DNA from: Candidatus Levybacteria bacterium RIFCSPHIGHO2_01_FULL_36_15
GTDB lineage: Bacteria; Patescibacteriota; Microgenomatia; Levybacterales; GWA1-39-11
NCBI GenBank assembly: GCA_001782015.1
Contig: MFNJ01000007.1
Location: 1-39,516 of the forward strand
Direction: 5' to 3'
DNA length: 39,516 nt
Positions 10,022-20,600 of the stretch are shown in pieces (positions within the stretch are counted from its first letter, which is position 1; each line of letters begins with the position of its first letter). The notes beneath the pieces were generated by a model. The model was not told the DNA's origin, made no database searches, and saw only the letters and a list, made by a program, of their open reading frames with translations. A program made the position numbers and the translations under genes.

Positions 10022-10029
10022 CACTTATC

Positions 10030-10755
10030 ATGTATAAAAATAAAAAAATATTAGCTATTATACCTGCAAGAGGAGGCAGTAAAGGCTTGCCCAAAAAAAA
10101 TATACGTATATTTTTAGGAAAACCTTTAATAGTCTGGTCAATTGAGCAGGCAAAAAGGAGTAATTATGTTGACGCAATATTGGTTTCTACCGAAAATCAG
10201 GAAATTGCAAATGTTGCCAGAAAGAATGGGATTCAGGTACCATTTCTGAGACCTAAAGCCCTTGCCACCGACAAGTCACCATCGATTGATTTAATAATAC
10301 ATGCGTTAGACTGGTTTGAAAAAAAGGGTAAGTTGTTTGATATATTAGTTTTATTGCAACCTACTTCGCCGTTAAGAAAAAGAAATGATTTAGATAGTGC
10401 GATTAAAAAGTTGATAGACAATGGAGATAAAGCCAATTGCGTAATTGGTCTTGGAGAAGTATTGCACGAAAATCCATATCTTATAAAAAAGGTGGATAAC
10501 GGGTATGTAAGTCATGTAATTAAAATGAAAAAAAATAGCAATACACATCAAAGACAGCAATTGCCTAAATCATATTTTCCATATGGGGTAATTTTTGCTT
10601 CGAAGGTAACTACTCTCAGAAAGGAAAAAACATTTTATCAGAAAAAGACAATGCCGTATTTTATTGAAAGATGGCAAAATTTTGATATTGATGATATTTA
10701 TGACTTTCTTTGCGCAGAAGCAATAATTAAAGAAAAATTAGATGAAATTATTTAA
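10030..10755 (+). CDS. neuA: Acylneuraminate cytidylyltransferase (CMP-nonulosonate synthetase, NeuA/LegF-like)
   Basis: LAIIPARGGSKGLPKKNIR, LLQPTSPLRKRNDLD, NFDIDDIYDF. Confidence 0.88.
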   Translation: MYKNKKILAIIPARGGSKGLPKKNIRIFLGKPLIVWSIEQAKRSNYVDAILVSTENQEIANVARKNGIQVPFLRPKALATDKSPSIDLIIHALDWFEKKGKLFDILVLLQPTSPLRKRNDLDSAIKKLIDNGDKANCVIGLGEVLHENPYLIKKVDNGYVSHVIKMKKNSNTHQRQQLPKSYFPYGVIFASKVTTLRKEKTFYQKKTMPYFIERWQNFDIDDIYDFLCAEAIIKEKLDEII

Positions 10756-10760
10756 GCTTA

Positions 10761-11699
10761 TTACTTCAAGTGCCTGTTGTATTCCATGTCAAACCACATA
10801 GCAAAAATAATAAATTGTATAGACGTTATCACGCAAAGCATCCATGTCAGAAAATTAAACTGAGGAATTCTTGGCCAGTAATATACCAATCTTAAAAATA
10901 GTATTGAAGATATGAACGCAAGTATTAAACCGAAAGAATAAAAAAAGACAAGCGGATGAAAGTCGCGAATGATATATTTTTCTTTCATTCGCCATAAAAA
11001 CATTTTACAAAGTAAAACTGGAATTGTAAAAAATACTTTTCTGACTTTTATTCCCGATTTCTCACCTATACCATAAACAGGTTCTATGGGTACGTCTTTT
11101 ACTACAGCGTTATAAATATTTAACCTTACCAATAAGTCGTTTGGTTGACCATAGCCTTTATACATTTTATCCCATTCTATAAGATTGAGCATTTTATTGT
11201 TGATAGCGCAATAACCAGTTTGTGAATCAACAACATGCCAATAACCGGATGCTATTTTAGTTAAAAAAGTCAACATTGAATTGCCAAAATATCTATATTT
11301 TGGAATCTTAGTAAAAGCATTTCCGCTTAATAATCTATTGGCCTTTGAATAATCAGCTTGCCCGTCAGCAACTGGATCAAGTATGGTTTTAAGATCTTTT
11401 GGAAGCATTTGTCCATCTCCTGCCATTACAACGGAAACATCAGTATTATTATTTTTACACCATTTATATCCGCTGGCAATTGCTCCACCTACTCCCTCAT
11501 TTTTTTTATGTTGTATAAGAATTATTTTTCTATTTTTTTTAATGAGCTTGCTTACTATTTGAACTGTTTTGTCCGTACTTTTATCGTCTACTATAACAAT
11601 TCTATCGACAAATTTTGGCATAGTGAGAATTACATTTTCTATTTGTTTTTCTTCATTATAAGCAGGTACAACAACTGAAATATTTTTCGATTTATACAT
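10761..11699 (-). CDS. GT2 family glycosyltransferase with C-terminal TM helices (polyprenyl-phosphate sugar synthase-like)
   Basis: VVPAYNEEKQIENVI, IVIVDDKSTDKT, MAGDGQM; two hydrophobic C-terminal segments. Confidence 0.85.
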   Translation of the reverse strand: MYKSKNISVVVPAYNEEKQIENVILTMPKFVDRIVIVDDKSTDKTVQIVSKLIKKNRKIILIQHKKNEGVGGAIASGYKWCKNNNTDVSVVMAGDGQMLPKDLKTILDPVADGQADYSKANRLLSGNAFTKIPKYRYFGNSMLTFLTKIASGYWHVVDSQTGYCAINNKMLNLIEWDKMYKGYGQPNDLLVRLNIYNAVVKDVPIEPVYGIGEKSGIKVRKVFFTIPVLLCKMFLWRMKEKYIIRDFHPLVFFYSFGLILAFISSILFLRLVYYWPRIPQFNFLTWMLCVITSIQFIIFAMWFDMEYNRHLK

Positions 11700-11701
11700 A
11701 A

Positions 11702-12808
11702 TTATTTGAATTTTTTAATAATACGAACCATACAACTTATTTGTTTATCTGTCATTTCAGGATATATTGGTAAGCTTAGTACTTCTTTACTTGCACGCTC
11801 TGCTTCGGGGAAATTCCCCTTTTTATAACACAGATATTGCATTGCTTTTAGCAAATGTAGGGGAGTTGGATAATATATAATTGAAGATATATTATTTTGT
11901 TCTAAGTATTTTTTAAATCTATCTCTTTTGTTTTGCTTTACCCGAATTGTGTACTGGTGGTAAACGTGATAAACATTTCCATTTTCAAAAGGAATAGAGA
12001 TGAATTGAATGTTTTTTAATTCTCTATTATATTTCTTTGCAATATTTCTTCTTATCCTATTCCATTTTTCCAGGTGAAATAATTTTGCACTCAGAATACT
12101 TGCTTGTATGCCATCAAGCCGGCTGCTTACCCCTATTATCTCATTCCGATATTTTATTATTGATCCATGATTTTTAAGTATTCTTATTTTTTCCGCCAGG
12201 GTTTTTTTGTTGGTTGTTACTATTCCTCCATCTCCATATCCTCCAAGATTTTTGGAAGGATAAAAACTAAAGCAGCCTATATCACCTAAATTACCGGCAT
12301 TAATATTATTGTATTTTGCTCCTATTGCCTGAGCTGCGTCTTCAACAACATATAACTTATATTTTCTAGCCAATTTATTAATTTCGTCCATATCAGCCGG
12401 TTGTCCAAATAAATGGACAGGAATGATTGCTTTTGTTTTTTTTGTAATTTTTTCTTCAAGCTGTTTATAATTTATATTGAAAGTTGAGGGGTCAATATCC
12501 ACAAATACTGGTTTTGCATCCAGGCGCGAAATCGCTTCCGCGGTTGCTATAAATGTAAAAGGACTAGTTATTATTTCGTCTCCTTTTCCAATTCCCAAGC
12601 TCCACAGTGATAGATAAAGCGCGTCCGTTCCGGAATTTAGAGATACTGCAAATTTTGTTCCACAGAATCTGGCAATTGAGTTTTCAAAAATTTCAACGTA
12701 CCTACCACCGATAAACGCTTGGTTTTTTATGACGTTTTTTATTGATTCATCTATTTCTCTTTTTATAGACTTATATTGGCCATATAAATTGAGCATGGGA
12801 ATTTTCAT
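11702..12808 (-). CDS. DegT/DnrJ/EryC1/StrS aminotransferase (WbpE-like)
   Basis: SLNSGTDALYLSLW, DEIITSPFTFIATAEAI, PVHLFGQPADMDEI, VVEDAAQAIGAKY, SFYPSKNLGGYGDGG (PLP lysine). Confidence 0.88.
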   Translation of the reverse strand: MKIPMLNLYGQYKSIKREIDESIKNVIKNQAFIGGRYVEIFENSIARFCGTKFAVSLNSGTDALYLSLWSLGIGKGDEIITSPFTFIATAEAISRLDAKPVFVDIDPSTFNINYKQLEEKITKKTKAIIPVHLFGQPADMDEINKLARKYKLYVVEDAAQAIGAKYNNINAGNLGDIGCFSFYPSKNLGGYGDGGIVTTNKKTLAEKIRILKNHGSIIKYRNEIIGVSSRLDGIQASILSAKLFHLEKWNRIRRNIAKKYNRELKNIQFISIPFENGNVYHVYHQYTIRVKQNKRDRFKKYLEQNNISSIIYYPTPLHLLKAMQYLCYKKGNFPEAERASKEVLSLPIYPEMTDKQISCMVRIIKKFK

Positions 12809-12814
12809 ATTTTT

Positions 12815-13486
12815 TTATTCTTTTCTGGCAGGTATAAATTTCTGTATAGAATGAGGTTTTCTGATAGTTTTTTGTCCATTTTTGGTAAAGAGAATTTTTA
12901 CGTCTATTTTATTTTTTTTAATTTCTTCAACTTTATATTTATTTTGTTTATAATTTCTTGAACACTTGGTACAGGTGTAATACCTAAAGTTTAAAGGCAT
13001 TTTCTTGCCGCACTCGCAGACAAACCCTTGTATTTTAGCTGGGTTTCCATAGACCAGTGTATAAGCCGAGATATCTTTTGTTACCACACTTCCTGCTCCA
13101 ATAAGAGCGTGTTTGCCAATTGTAATTCCACAAAGTATCACACTTCCTGCTCCAAAAGACGCCCCCTCCTTAACTACTGTTTCTGTCCATTCACCGTTTT
13201 TAGGATACTTAGCTCGGGGATTAAGATCATTTGTGAAAGTCATGGAAGGCCCGCAAAAAACATAGTCCTCTAAATCCACGCCTTTGTAAATGTTAACGTT
13301 ATTTTGTATCCTGCATCCGTTTCCTAATTTTCCAGCAATATAGCAGTTTTGGCCGATTTTACAATTTTCACCAATTATGGCATTTTCCGTAATATGAACA
13401 TTATGCCAGATTTTTGTTCCTTCTCCAATTTTTGCTCCTTTATCAACAAAAGCAGACTTATGGATAAATATTTTACTGTTTTTCAT
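12815..13486 (-). CDS. Left-handed beta-helix N-acyltransferase (WbpD-like) with C-terminal zinc-ribbon-like tail
   Basis: Hexapeptide repeats (IGEGTKIWHNVHITENAIIGENCKIG..., GASFGAGSVILCGITIGKHALIGAGSVVTKD); tail CECGKKM...CTKCSR. Start taken at internal ATG (cat 13484-13486), which gives an ATGA overlap with the upstream gene. Confidence 0.85.
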   Translation of the reverse strand: MKNSKIFIHKSAFVDKGAKIGEGTKIWHNVHITENAIIGENCKIGQNCYIAGKLGNGCRIQNNVNIYKGVDLEDYVFCGPSMTFTNDLNPRAKYPKNGEWTETVVKEGASFGAGSVILCGITIGKHALIGAGSVVTKDISAYTLVYGNPAKIQGFVCECGKKMPLNFRYYTCTKCSRNYKQNKYKVEEIKKNKIDVKILFTKNGQKTIRKPHSIQKFIPARKE

Positions 13487-14517
13487 AAAAATATTTCTTT
13501 TTTCAGACAATTTGATTTAATAATTCCATCAATAATTTTAAGCGATTCCAGTGCGTCCTCCGCGTTTATAAAACTTTTCTGTTTATTAATTAAAACGTTG
13601 ACTAAATTATCATATATTAGTTTATGGTTTGGGCACGAACCAATATACATGCCGCCTGCGTATACGTTTGGATTAACGCCTTCGGAAATGTATGGTTGGG
13701 GTGTGTTTTTAACCTCCCAAAAATCAATCTTATTCATGGCAAGCCCCCCAATTTTTATTGTGCCGTTTTCTCCTAATATTGTTAAAGAACACTCAATATT
13801 GTGCGGGTAAGTGCAAATTGTGAAGTCAAAATTAACTCTTGTACCGTTCTCCAAATCTATAATAGCGTTTGCTATATCTTCTATTTCTATTTTATGACCT
13901 ACTGTGCCTGTTTTTGCAATAACGCTTTTTGCTTTTCCCAAAATATAATGCATGGAATCAATATAATGGATAGCCTGAGTAAGTAAGCTTCCTCCATCTG
14001 CGTCTTTTCTTCCTTTCCATTCACTTTCATCATAGTATTCCTGAGGTCTTGTCCAGTGTATGCTTAAAACTGCAGTAAATATTTTACCCAAATACCCTTT
14101 TTCGACATAATCTTTTACTACACGTATAGCAGGATTGTATCTCACCTGAAGGACGGGAAATAGCTTTTTATCATATTTTTTAAATTCCTTTACTAATTGT
14201 ATGGCCTGCCTGTAATTTTGGGAGATTGGTTTTTCCATAACACAATGTTTGTTGTTCTGGGATGCTAGCATGCCCATCTTATAATGAAGATAATTCGGGG
14301 TCAGAACTGAAACAACGCTGATATTTTTATCAGAAAGAAGTTCTTGGTATTTTGTATAGCATTTTACATTCTCCTTTGCAGCAACCTTTTTAGCCAAATC
14401 TGTATTTGCATCACATACTCCTATTAATTCCAACCTGTTGATTTGTTTAATCGAGTCATCCAAATGCCTTGGGAAAATTCTTCCAAGACCGATGATTCCT
14501 ACACCGATTTTTTTCAT
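13483..14517 (-). CDS. Gfo/Idh/MocA family oxidoreductase (WbpB-like)
   Basis: GVGIIGLGRIFPRHL, VSVLTPNYLHYKMG, HCVMEKPIS (EKP motif), GGSLLTQAIHYID. Confidence 0.88.
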   Translation of the reverse strand: MKKIGVGIIGLGRIFPRHLDDSIKQINRLELIGVCDANTDLAKKVAAKENVKCYTKYQELLSDKNISVVSVLTPNYLHYKMGMLASQNNKHCVMEKPISQNYRQAIQLVKEFKKYDKKLFPVLQVRYNPAIRVVKDYVEKGYLGKIFTAVLSIHWTRPQEYYDESEWKGRKDADGGSLLTQAIHYIDSMHYILGKAKSVIAKTGTVGHKIEIEDIANAIIDLENGTRVNFDFTICTYPHNIECSLTILGENGTIKIGGLAMNKIDFWEVKNTPQPYISEGVNPNVYAGGMYIGSCPNHKLIYDNLVNVLINKQKSFINAEDALESLKIIDGIIKSNCLKKEIFL

Positions 14518-15785
14518 CTTCCAATACCTTTATAAATAATTTTATATTTATTAATTATTTTTTTATTAAGGCAGTTGCGTCCGTCAACAATAACTTTAAT
14601 TTTTGTTTTTGACAATAATTTTGGCAATTTTTCCACAAACTCAGTATGAGCAGTAGCTAAAATTACACCAACACTATCTTTAAGCGCATTTTCCAGCGAT
14701 TCAGTATCTGTTTTAACAAACGGATCGTAAGCTTTTACGATCGCACCATGTTTTAGCAGCTCTTTTTTTACCTCAAGAGCAGGACTTTCTCTTAGATCTG
14801 CTAAATCTTTTTTATAACTTAATCCAAGTAACGCAATTTTACTTTTGGATAGCGTTAGACCCACCTCCTTAAGGCCATAAATTAACCTGCTAACCGTATA
14901 TTGAGGCATGCTGTTATTGATTTTTCTTGCAAGTTTTAAGAATTTGTGATCAAAGCCATTTTTCTGAGCTTTGTCAATCAAATAATAGGGAACTACACCA
15001 ATACAATGTCCCCCAACACCACAGCCGGGCCAATGGGGCATAAATGAAAACGGCTTGCTTGACGCAGCAGATATTGTTTCATGTAAATCTATCCCCAGCT
15101 TGTCAAATGATTTTGCCAGTTCGTTTACATAAGCAATATTTATATCACGGAACGTATTCTCTATTATTTTGGAAGCCTCTGCAACTTCAAGGGAGCTTAC
15201 TTCATTAATATTTGCTTTTATGTAAGATCTGTAAAAGTGAGCAATCTTTTTATTGAATTTTTTGTTTACTGATCCTATGTTTCTGTCAATATTGTAAATA
15301 TTCCATTTTTCATCCCCGGGATTAATCCTTTCCGGACAATGAGCCAAGTTGTAATCTTTTCCCAACTTTAATTTGCATTTTTTAGCAAGAAGCGGAATAA
15401 TGATATCCTTGCAAGTTCCGGGATTAACCGTTGACTCTAGCACAATATGTGAATTTTTCTTAATATATGGTGTGATTGTTTGTATCGCGCTTTTGACGAA
15501 AGAATAATCAGGAAGATAGTTTTTTACCGGAGTAGGAACGCAGATGATAAATACGTTAGAATTTTCCAATATACTTTTATCTGCTGCAACATTTAGGCTG
15601 TTTTTTTTTAGAAAATTTTTAACATCAAAGTCTTCTATTGGAGATAATCTTTTTTTTACCACATTTATTCTTTCGTTGTTAATATCGTATCCAACAACTT
15701 GATGGATTCCGCTTCTTGCAATTGCAACCATTGTGGGAAGACCTACATAACCTAGTCCAATAACAGCTACCCTTTTAACTTTCAT
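14514..15785 (-). CDS. Nucleotide sugar dehydrogenase (WbpA/WecC-like)
   Basis: VAVIGLGYVGLPTMVAIA, VPTPV, ESTVNPGT, CPERINPGD, GCGVGGHCIGVVPYYL, GLSYKKDLADLRESPAL. Confidence 0.9.
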   Translation of the reverse strand: MKVKRVAVIGLGYVGLPTMVAIARSGIHQVVGYDINNERINVVKKRLSPIEDFDVKNFLKKNSLNVAADKSILENSNVFIICVPTPVKNYLPDYSFVKSAIQTITPYIKKNSHIVLESTVNPGTCKDIIIPLLAKKCKLKLGKDYNLAHCPERINPGDEKWNIYNIDRNIGSVNKKFNKKIAHFYRSYIKANINEVSSLEVAEASKIIENTFRDINIAYVNELAKSFDKLGIDLHETISAASSKPFSFMPHWPGCGVGGHCIGVVPYYLIDKAQKNGFDHKFLKLARKINNSMPQYTVSRLIYGLKEVGLTLSKSKIALLGLSYKKDLADLRESPALEVKKELLKHGAIVKAYDPFVKTDTESLENALKDSVGVILATAHTEFVEKLPKLLSKTKIKVIVDGRNCLNKKIINKYKIIYKGIGR

Positions 15786-15857
15786 TTAAATTCACCTAAG
15801 AATAACATAAGCTCATTTTTAGGTCAATAGCAGTTATTTAAATAAATGATTGCTAAA

Positions 15858-15886
15858 TTTACTTGTTTATGATAAAAACATATAAT
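15858..15886 (+). promoter_or_regulatory. Candidate sigma70-type promoter for the plus-strand operon starting at 15901
   Basis: TTTACT (15858-15863), 17 bp spacer, TATAAT (15881-15886), in the only sizeable divergent gap flanking the minus operon. Confidence 0.45.
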
Positions 15887-15900
15887 AATTTCTATAACTC

Positions 15901-16932
15901 ATGGGAAGAAAAGCGCAAGGAATTAAGGTATCATTCATAATATTAAATTTTAATGGAGTAGATTTAACATGTAATTGTTTGAAATCCATTTATCAGCAAA
16001 ATTACAAAAATTATGAAATTATATTAATTGATAATGGTTCAACTGACAATTCCGCAAAAATAATAGAAAGAAAATATCCGGATGTTAAAATAATTAAAAA
16101 TAGAACTAACTTGGGTTTTGCCGAGGGAAATAATATCGGTTATAAGTATTCAAGGGGTGATTTAGTTCTTTTTCTTAACAACGATACCTTAGTGGATAAA
16201 AATTTCCTGACTGAATTAATAAATAAGTTGTTTTCGGATCCGAAAATCGGAGCAGTGCAGCCAAAAATAATGTGTTTCCCTCGTAAAGTTTTTATTGATT
16301 CCATTGGTTCATACTTTTTACCAACGGGTTTTTTATATCATTTAGGGCATAATAAAAAAGATCAGGACAAGTATAATAAGGAATCAGAAATCTTCTCAAT
16401 GAAGGGCGCGTGTATGCTTTTTAAAAAAGATGTTTTGGAAAAAGTCGGATTATTCGACAAGAGATATTTTGCGTATTTTGAAGAAACGGATTTGTGTCAA
16501 AGAGTATGGTTGGCAGGGTATAAAATTTTTTATGTTCCAAGATCTACGATTTATCATTTTGGAGGAGAAACATCTAAAAAACTCAATAACTCTTATGTGC
16601 AGTACAATTCATATAAAAACAGAATTTATACTTATTGCAAAAATTTTGAACCCGCAACGTTAACAAGAATTTTACCTGTTCATATCCTTTTATGCCAATT
16701 GTCAAGTGTTTCCTACTTTTTAACCATGAAGTTATCTTTGGCTATAAGTATCCAAAGAGCAATTATTTGGAACATTTTTAATATAGATAAAATTTTAAAG
16801 GAGAGAAGAGGGATCCAAAAAATAAGATCTGTTGAAGACAAAAGTTATCTACCAAACGTCACAAGGACAGTGGATTGGAACTATTATTATCATCTCTTTG
16901 CAACCAGTTTGTCCGGATATAAGGATAAATAA
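15901..16932 (+). CDS. GT2 family glycosyltransferase (rhamnosyltransferase-like)
   Basis: VSFIILNFNGVDLTCNCLKSI, ILIDNGSTDNSA, NLGFAEGNNIGY, LFLNNDTLVD, FAYFEETDLCQR. Confidence 0.88.
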   Translation: MGRKAQGIKVSFIILNFNGVDLTCNCLKSIYQQNYKNYEIILIDNGSTDNSAKIIERKYPDVKIIKNRTNLGFAEGNNIGYKYSRGDLVLFLNNDTLVDKNFLTELINKLFSDPKIGAVQPKIMCFPRKVFIDSIGSYFLPTGFLYHLGHNKKDQDKYNKESEIFSMKGACMLFKKDVLEKVGLFDKRYFAYFEETDLCQRVWLAGYKIFYVPRSTIYHFGGETSKKLNNSYVQYNSYKNRIYTYCKNFEPATLTRILPVHILLCQLSSVSYFLTMKLSLAISIQRAIIWNIFNIDKILKERRGIQKIRSVEDKSYLPNVTRTVDWNYYYHLFATSLSGYKDK

Positions 16933-16951
16933 GACATTATTTGATGAGATT

Positions 16952-17623
16952 ATGATTAGTTTTGAAGAAAGTTATTTTAAGGGGCATTTTAGAAAAAATG
17001 TTGGAAATTTTCAAAAAGAAGATCTGGAAAGACTAACAAACTGGTATTGGGGATGGGTCAGGAGTTTAAATAAATTTGTTCCGCTGCTTGCTTGCGGGAA
17101 AGGTAAAAAATTTCTTGAGATAGGATGCGGTATCGGACCAGTATCAAATATATTGTACCAAAAAGGATACGAATGTGATGCGTCAGATATTTCTAGTTAC
17201 TCAATATCCAGAGCCAAAAAATTAAATAAAAACGTTCGTTTTTTTCAACAGGATATTACTGAGAGTTGCAATATAAATAGTAAATATGATCTGATTATTG
17301 CTTTTGAGGTAATAGAACATTTGAAGAAAGTCAATAGTGGTATTAAAAATATGATAAAAATGCTAAAAGAAAAAGGAATTTTGATTTGTTCCACCCCTTT
17401 TCCTTGCAAAAAAGCTTATGATGATCCTACTCATATAAATATCCATGATAAAAATTATTGGGAAAAAGAATTTAAAAAAAATGGTTTAAATCTTGTAAAA
17501 TCTTATTATACTACTTTTTTACCTTTATTATATAAACTTAACAAGAATTTTAGTTTTGGAATTCCATTTAAAACTGAATGGCGTTTTATAAATTCAACAA
17601 CTTTTATTATCGGTGAAAAATGA
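16952..17623 (+). CDS. Class I SAM-dependent methyltransferase
   Basis: KFLEIGCGIGPVSNILYQKGYECDASDIS, FEVIEHL. ATG 16952 preferred because the listed 16832 start overlaps the GT2 coding sequence by 100 bp. Confidence 0.8.
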   Translation: MISFEESYFKGHFRKNVGNFQKEDLERLTNWYWGWVRSLNKFVPLLACGKGKKFLEIGCGIGPVSNILYQKGYECDASDISSYSISRAKKLNKNVRFFQQDITESCNINSKYDLIIAFEVIEHLKKVNSGIKNMIKMLKEKGILICSTPFPCKKAYDDPTHINIHDKNYWEKEFKKNGLNLVKSYYTTFLPLLYKLNKNFSFGIPFKTEWRFINSTTFIIGEK

Positions 17624-20600
17624 AGAAAATATTTAAAAACAAAACATTTATAGAATTATTCATTATATTTCTTTTAGGTTTAACTCCACTGTTATGGTTC
17701 AAAAATGATCTTGTTATAGCTGGACACGATGCCGGTTTGCCTTTGGATCCAATCGCTCACTTTTTAGATAGACTATATGTATGGACAGAACGCTTTGGTT
17801 TTGGTGCTGATCAGTCGGTATCTCTTTCCGGTTTATTTATACATGGGTCTGAGGCGTTTGTTTCAAGTATCGTGCATTCCCTTCAGGTTGAACAAAAAAT
17901 AATTTTTATTTTCTGGTTTGTTCTTCCTGGAATTACCATGTATTATTTTGCTTCCAAGATAGCTCAAAAACACAATCTTAAGTATTTTACCTTACCGGTT
18001 GTCATATTCTATATGTTTAACCATTTCCTACTTCAGGGGTGGTTTATTGTAGAGAGGACAAAATTTTCTCTCTACGCTGCCTTGCCTTTAATCCTGTCAT
18101 TATTGTTTGACTGGAAAGAGGGAAAAAGAGGAGCAATCAAAACCTCTTTATTAATTTCTTTGATTTTATTATTTCTCAACGGAGGAGGAAGTCTGCCTTT
18201 ATTTGGAGGTATAATAATTGCTTTTTTGGCGTTTATTATATTTTATTTAGTAAAGGAATTTTCGATAAGGAATGTTTCCAGAATATTTGTATTAATCTTG
18301 GTTACAATAATAACCAGCATATTCCTTAATGCATATTGGATTTTACCTTATGGTTATTATAGTCTTCATTCCTATTCAACAGAAGTTTTAAAAGCAGGTG
18401 GTGTTGCAGGAATTCTTGGTTGGATTAGATACATAAGCCAGGAAACCTCGTTTGTTAATCTGTTTAGATTACAAGGAATTCCCGATTGGTATAATAACGT
18501 GTCTCATCCTTATGCCAATATTTTTTTGGAAAATCCTATTCTTATTATCATAAGTTTGTTAATTCCGATCCTTGCTTTCTCCTCACTTTTAATAGTCAAA
18601 AAGAAAGAAGTAAAAGAAAAAATATTATTTTTTGCTTTTCTTGCTCTTTTATCTATGTTTTTTAGTGCAGGGTCGCATCCTCCTTTTGGAGCGATGTACC
18701 TTTTTTTAGTTAACAATCTTCCGGGTTTTATTGCTTTTAGGACGCCTTTTTATAAATTTGCTCCGGCACTTTGGTTTTCTTATGCAATATTGATAGGTTT
18801 TGCTTTGAACTATTATTTAAATATTATTGAAAAAAAGAAACTCATTTTCAGTAAAGTTCTTCTGGCTTTGTTTTGTACCGGAGTAATTCTCTACAGTTTT
18901 CCCTTTTTGACAGGGTCCTTTTTTGATTATAGTAAGAGTGAAAGAAGCACCAGAATAAAAGTTCCTGATTATATTCTTCGTTTTGGTGAATGGAGCCAAT
19001 CTCCAGAAAGAAAAAATAAAAGAACTTTAGTTCTTCCCCCATTGAATTTTATTAACAGGTATGAATCATACTCTTGGGGTTACTGGAGTTTAACTCCTTT
19101 AACAAGCCTTATTACCAACTCACCCATGGTTAATCAAGCCGGTTTAACAAAAAATGAAATAGAAATTGTTGATAAATTGTATTGGATGATGAAAACGAAT
19201 GAGCCGGGATGGCAGGATCTCTCAAAATTCTTAGGGATAGAATCTTTTCTTTTAAGGAAAGATATTAATTGGAATAGTAAAGATTCATTGACCGATAAGC
19301 CAAGTATGTATACTGAAGCACTGAAGGAGAGTGACTTACTTATGGCTAAAAAATTTGGTGAATGGGAAGTTTATGATTTTAAGGGTGAAAAAAACAACAA
19401 TAATATTACAGTTGCCTCTTCACTATCATATTTGTACGGAGATGTAAGCGACTTGGATTTGCTGTTTAGCTTGCCCAATATGAATATTAAAGATCCAATA
19501 TATGTTTCAGGTGATCCGGTTAATAATAGCATTCATGATCTGGAAAACTTAACCAGCGAAATTTATATTAAAGCAAATTGTATTATGTGTAACCTTCAAT
19601 GGAAAAAAATTGAGATGGAAGCTTATATACCTTCTGTCACAAGAGGATCCTTTTTGTATCCTCTTCTTGAAATAAAAGAGAAAAAAGCGAAAGAACAAGC
19701 AAGTATCTCAAAAGAAACCCTGATTAAATTTTACTTATATAAATCACTAAAAAATATTTTAGGACTGCAGGGAATTATTAATGATAAAAAAGGTGCAGGT
19801 ATTATGATTTCCACGATTGATGATTATGACGCCTCATTAGAAAAAATAGATAAAATAATTAGAACTATTGATGACAAATCTTTAATCTCTTATAGTGATT
19901 TGTTAATTGAAGTTAACAGTGTTTTCATAAAAGAAAAAACAATACTTGCTGAGCTGATTAATTTACCTAAAACAGATAATTTTAATAAAGTATTTGATAA
20001 TCTTAATGCAAGCCATAGTCTCTTAAAGCAAATAATGGAGACTATTAATAGAAGAGTATGGAAGACTGAAGAGGAAGATGTGAAAAGATTGACTGTAGAT
20101 ATTCCAAAAGCCGGTAATTACGATTTATTTTATGATTCAAACGATTCATTGGTGCATGATCCAAAAGTAAGTTTTACCATTGATGATATTAATTACAATA
20201 CTGTATCAAATGAACTAAATCCAAAATGGTTTTATCTGGGTCAATATGATTTGCAAAATGGCTTACATAAAATGGAACTTAGGCAAAAAAGCTTTAACTT
20301 ATATACTGGTACAGACACATCCAGCATTGATTCTTCATTAATTAAAAGTTCGTGCTTTTTTTCAAATAAAATATCGGGAGAAAGAAAAGATGTCTATAGA
20401 GTTTCGTTTGCCTATAAATACTTAAAAGGCGACAAAAAAATATTTTCTCAAATACTACCATTTGGAAACAAACCTAATCCTTACAATACTGCGGATGACG
20501 AGATTATATTTGCAACATCAGACTCAAATAATTACAAAATAGATTATGTATTAAAAAAAGATGAAGACCTATACCTTGCTGTTTGCACATATCCAAGTAT

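Noticed and set aside
10756-10760. Possible bidirectional terminator at the neuA/GT2 convergent junction
   Set aside because: Only 5 bp between stops and no clear GC-rich stem with T-tract.
13349-13810. 153-aa plus-strand ORF antisense to the WbpB/WbpD-like genes
   Set aside because: Overlaps two strongly supported minus-strand enzymes; composition and lack of motifs fit a shadow ORF.
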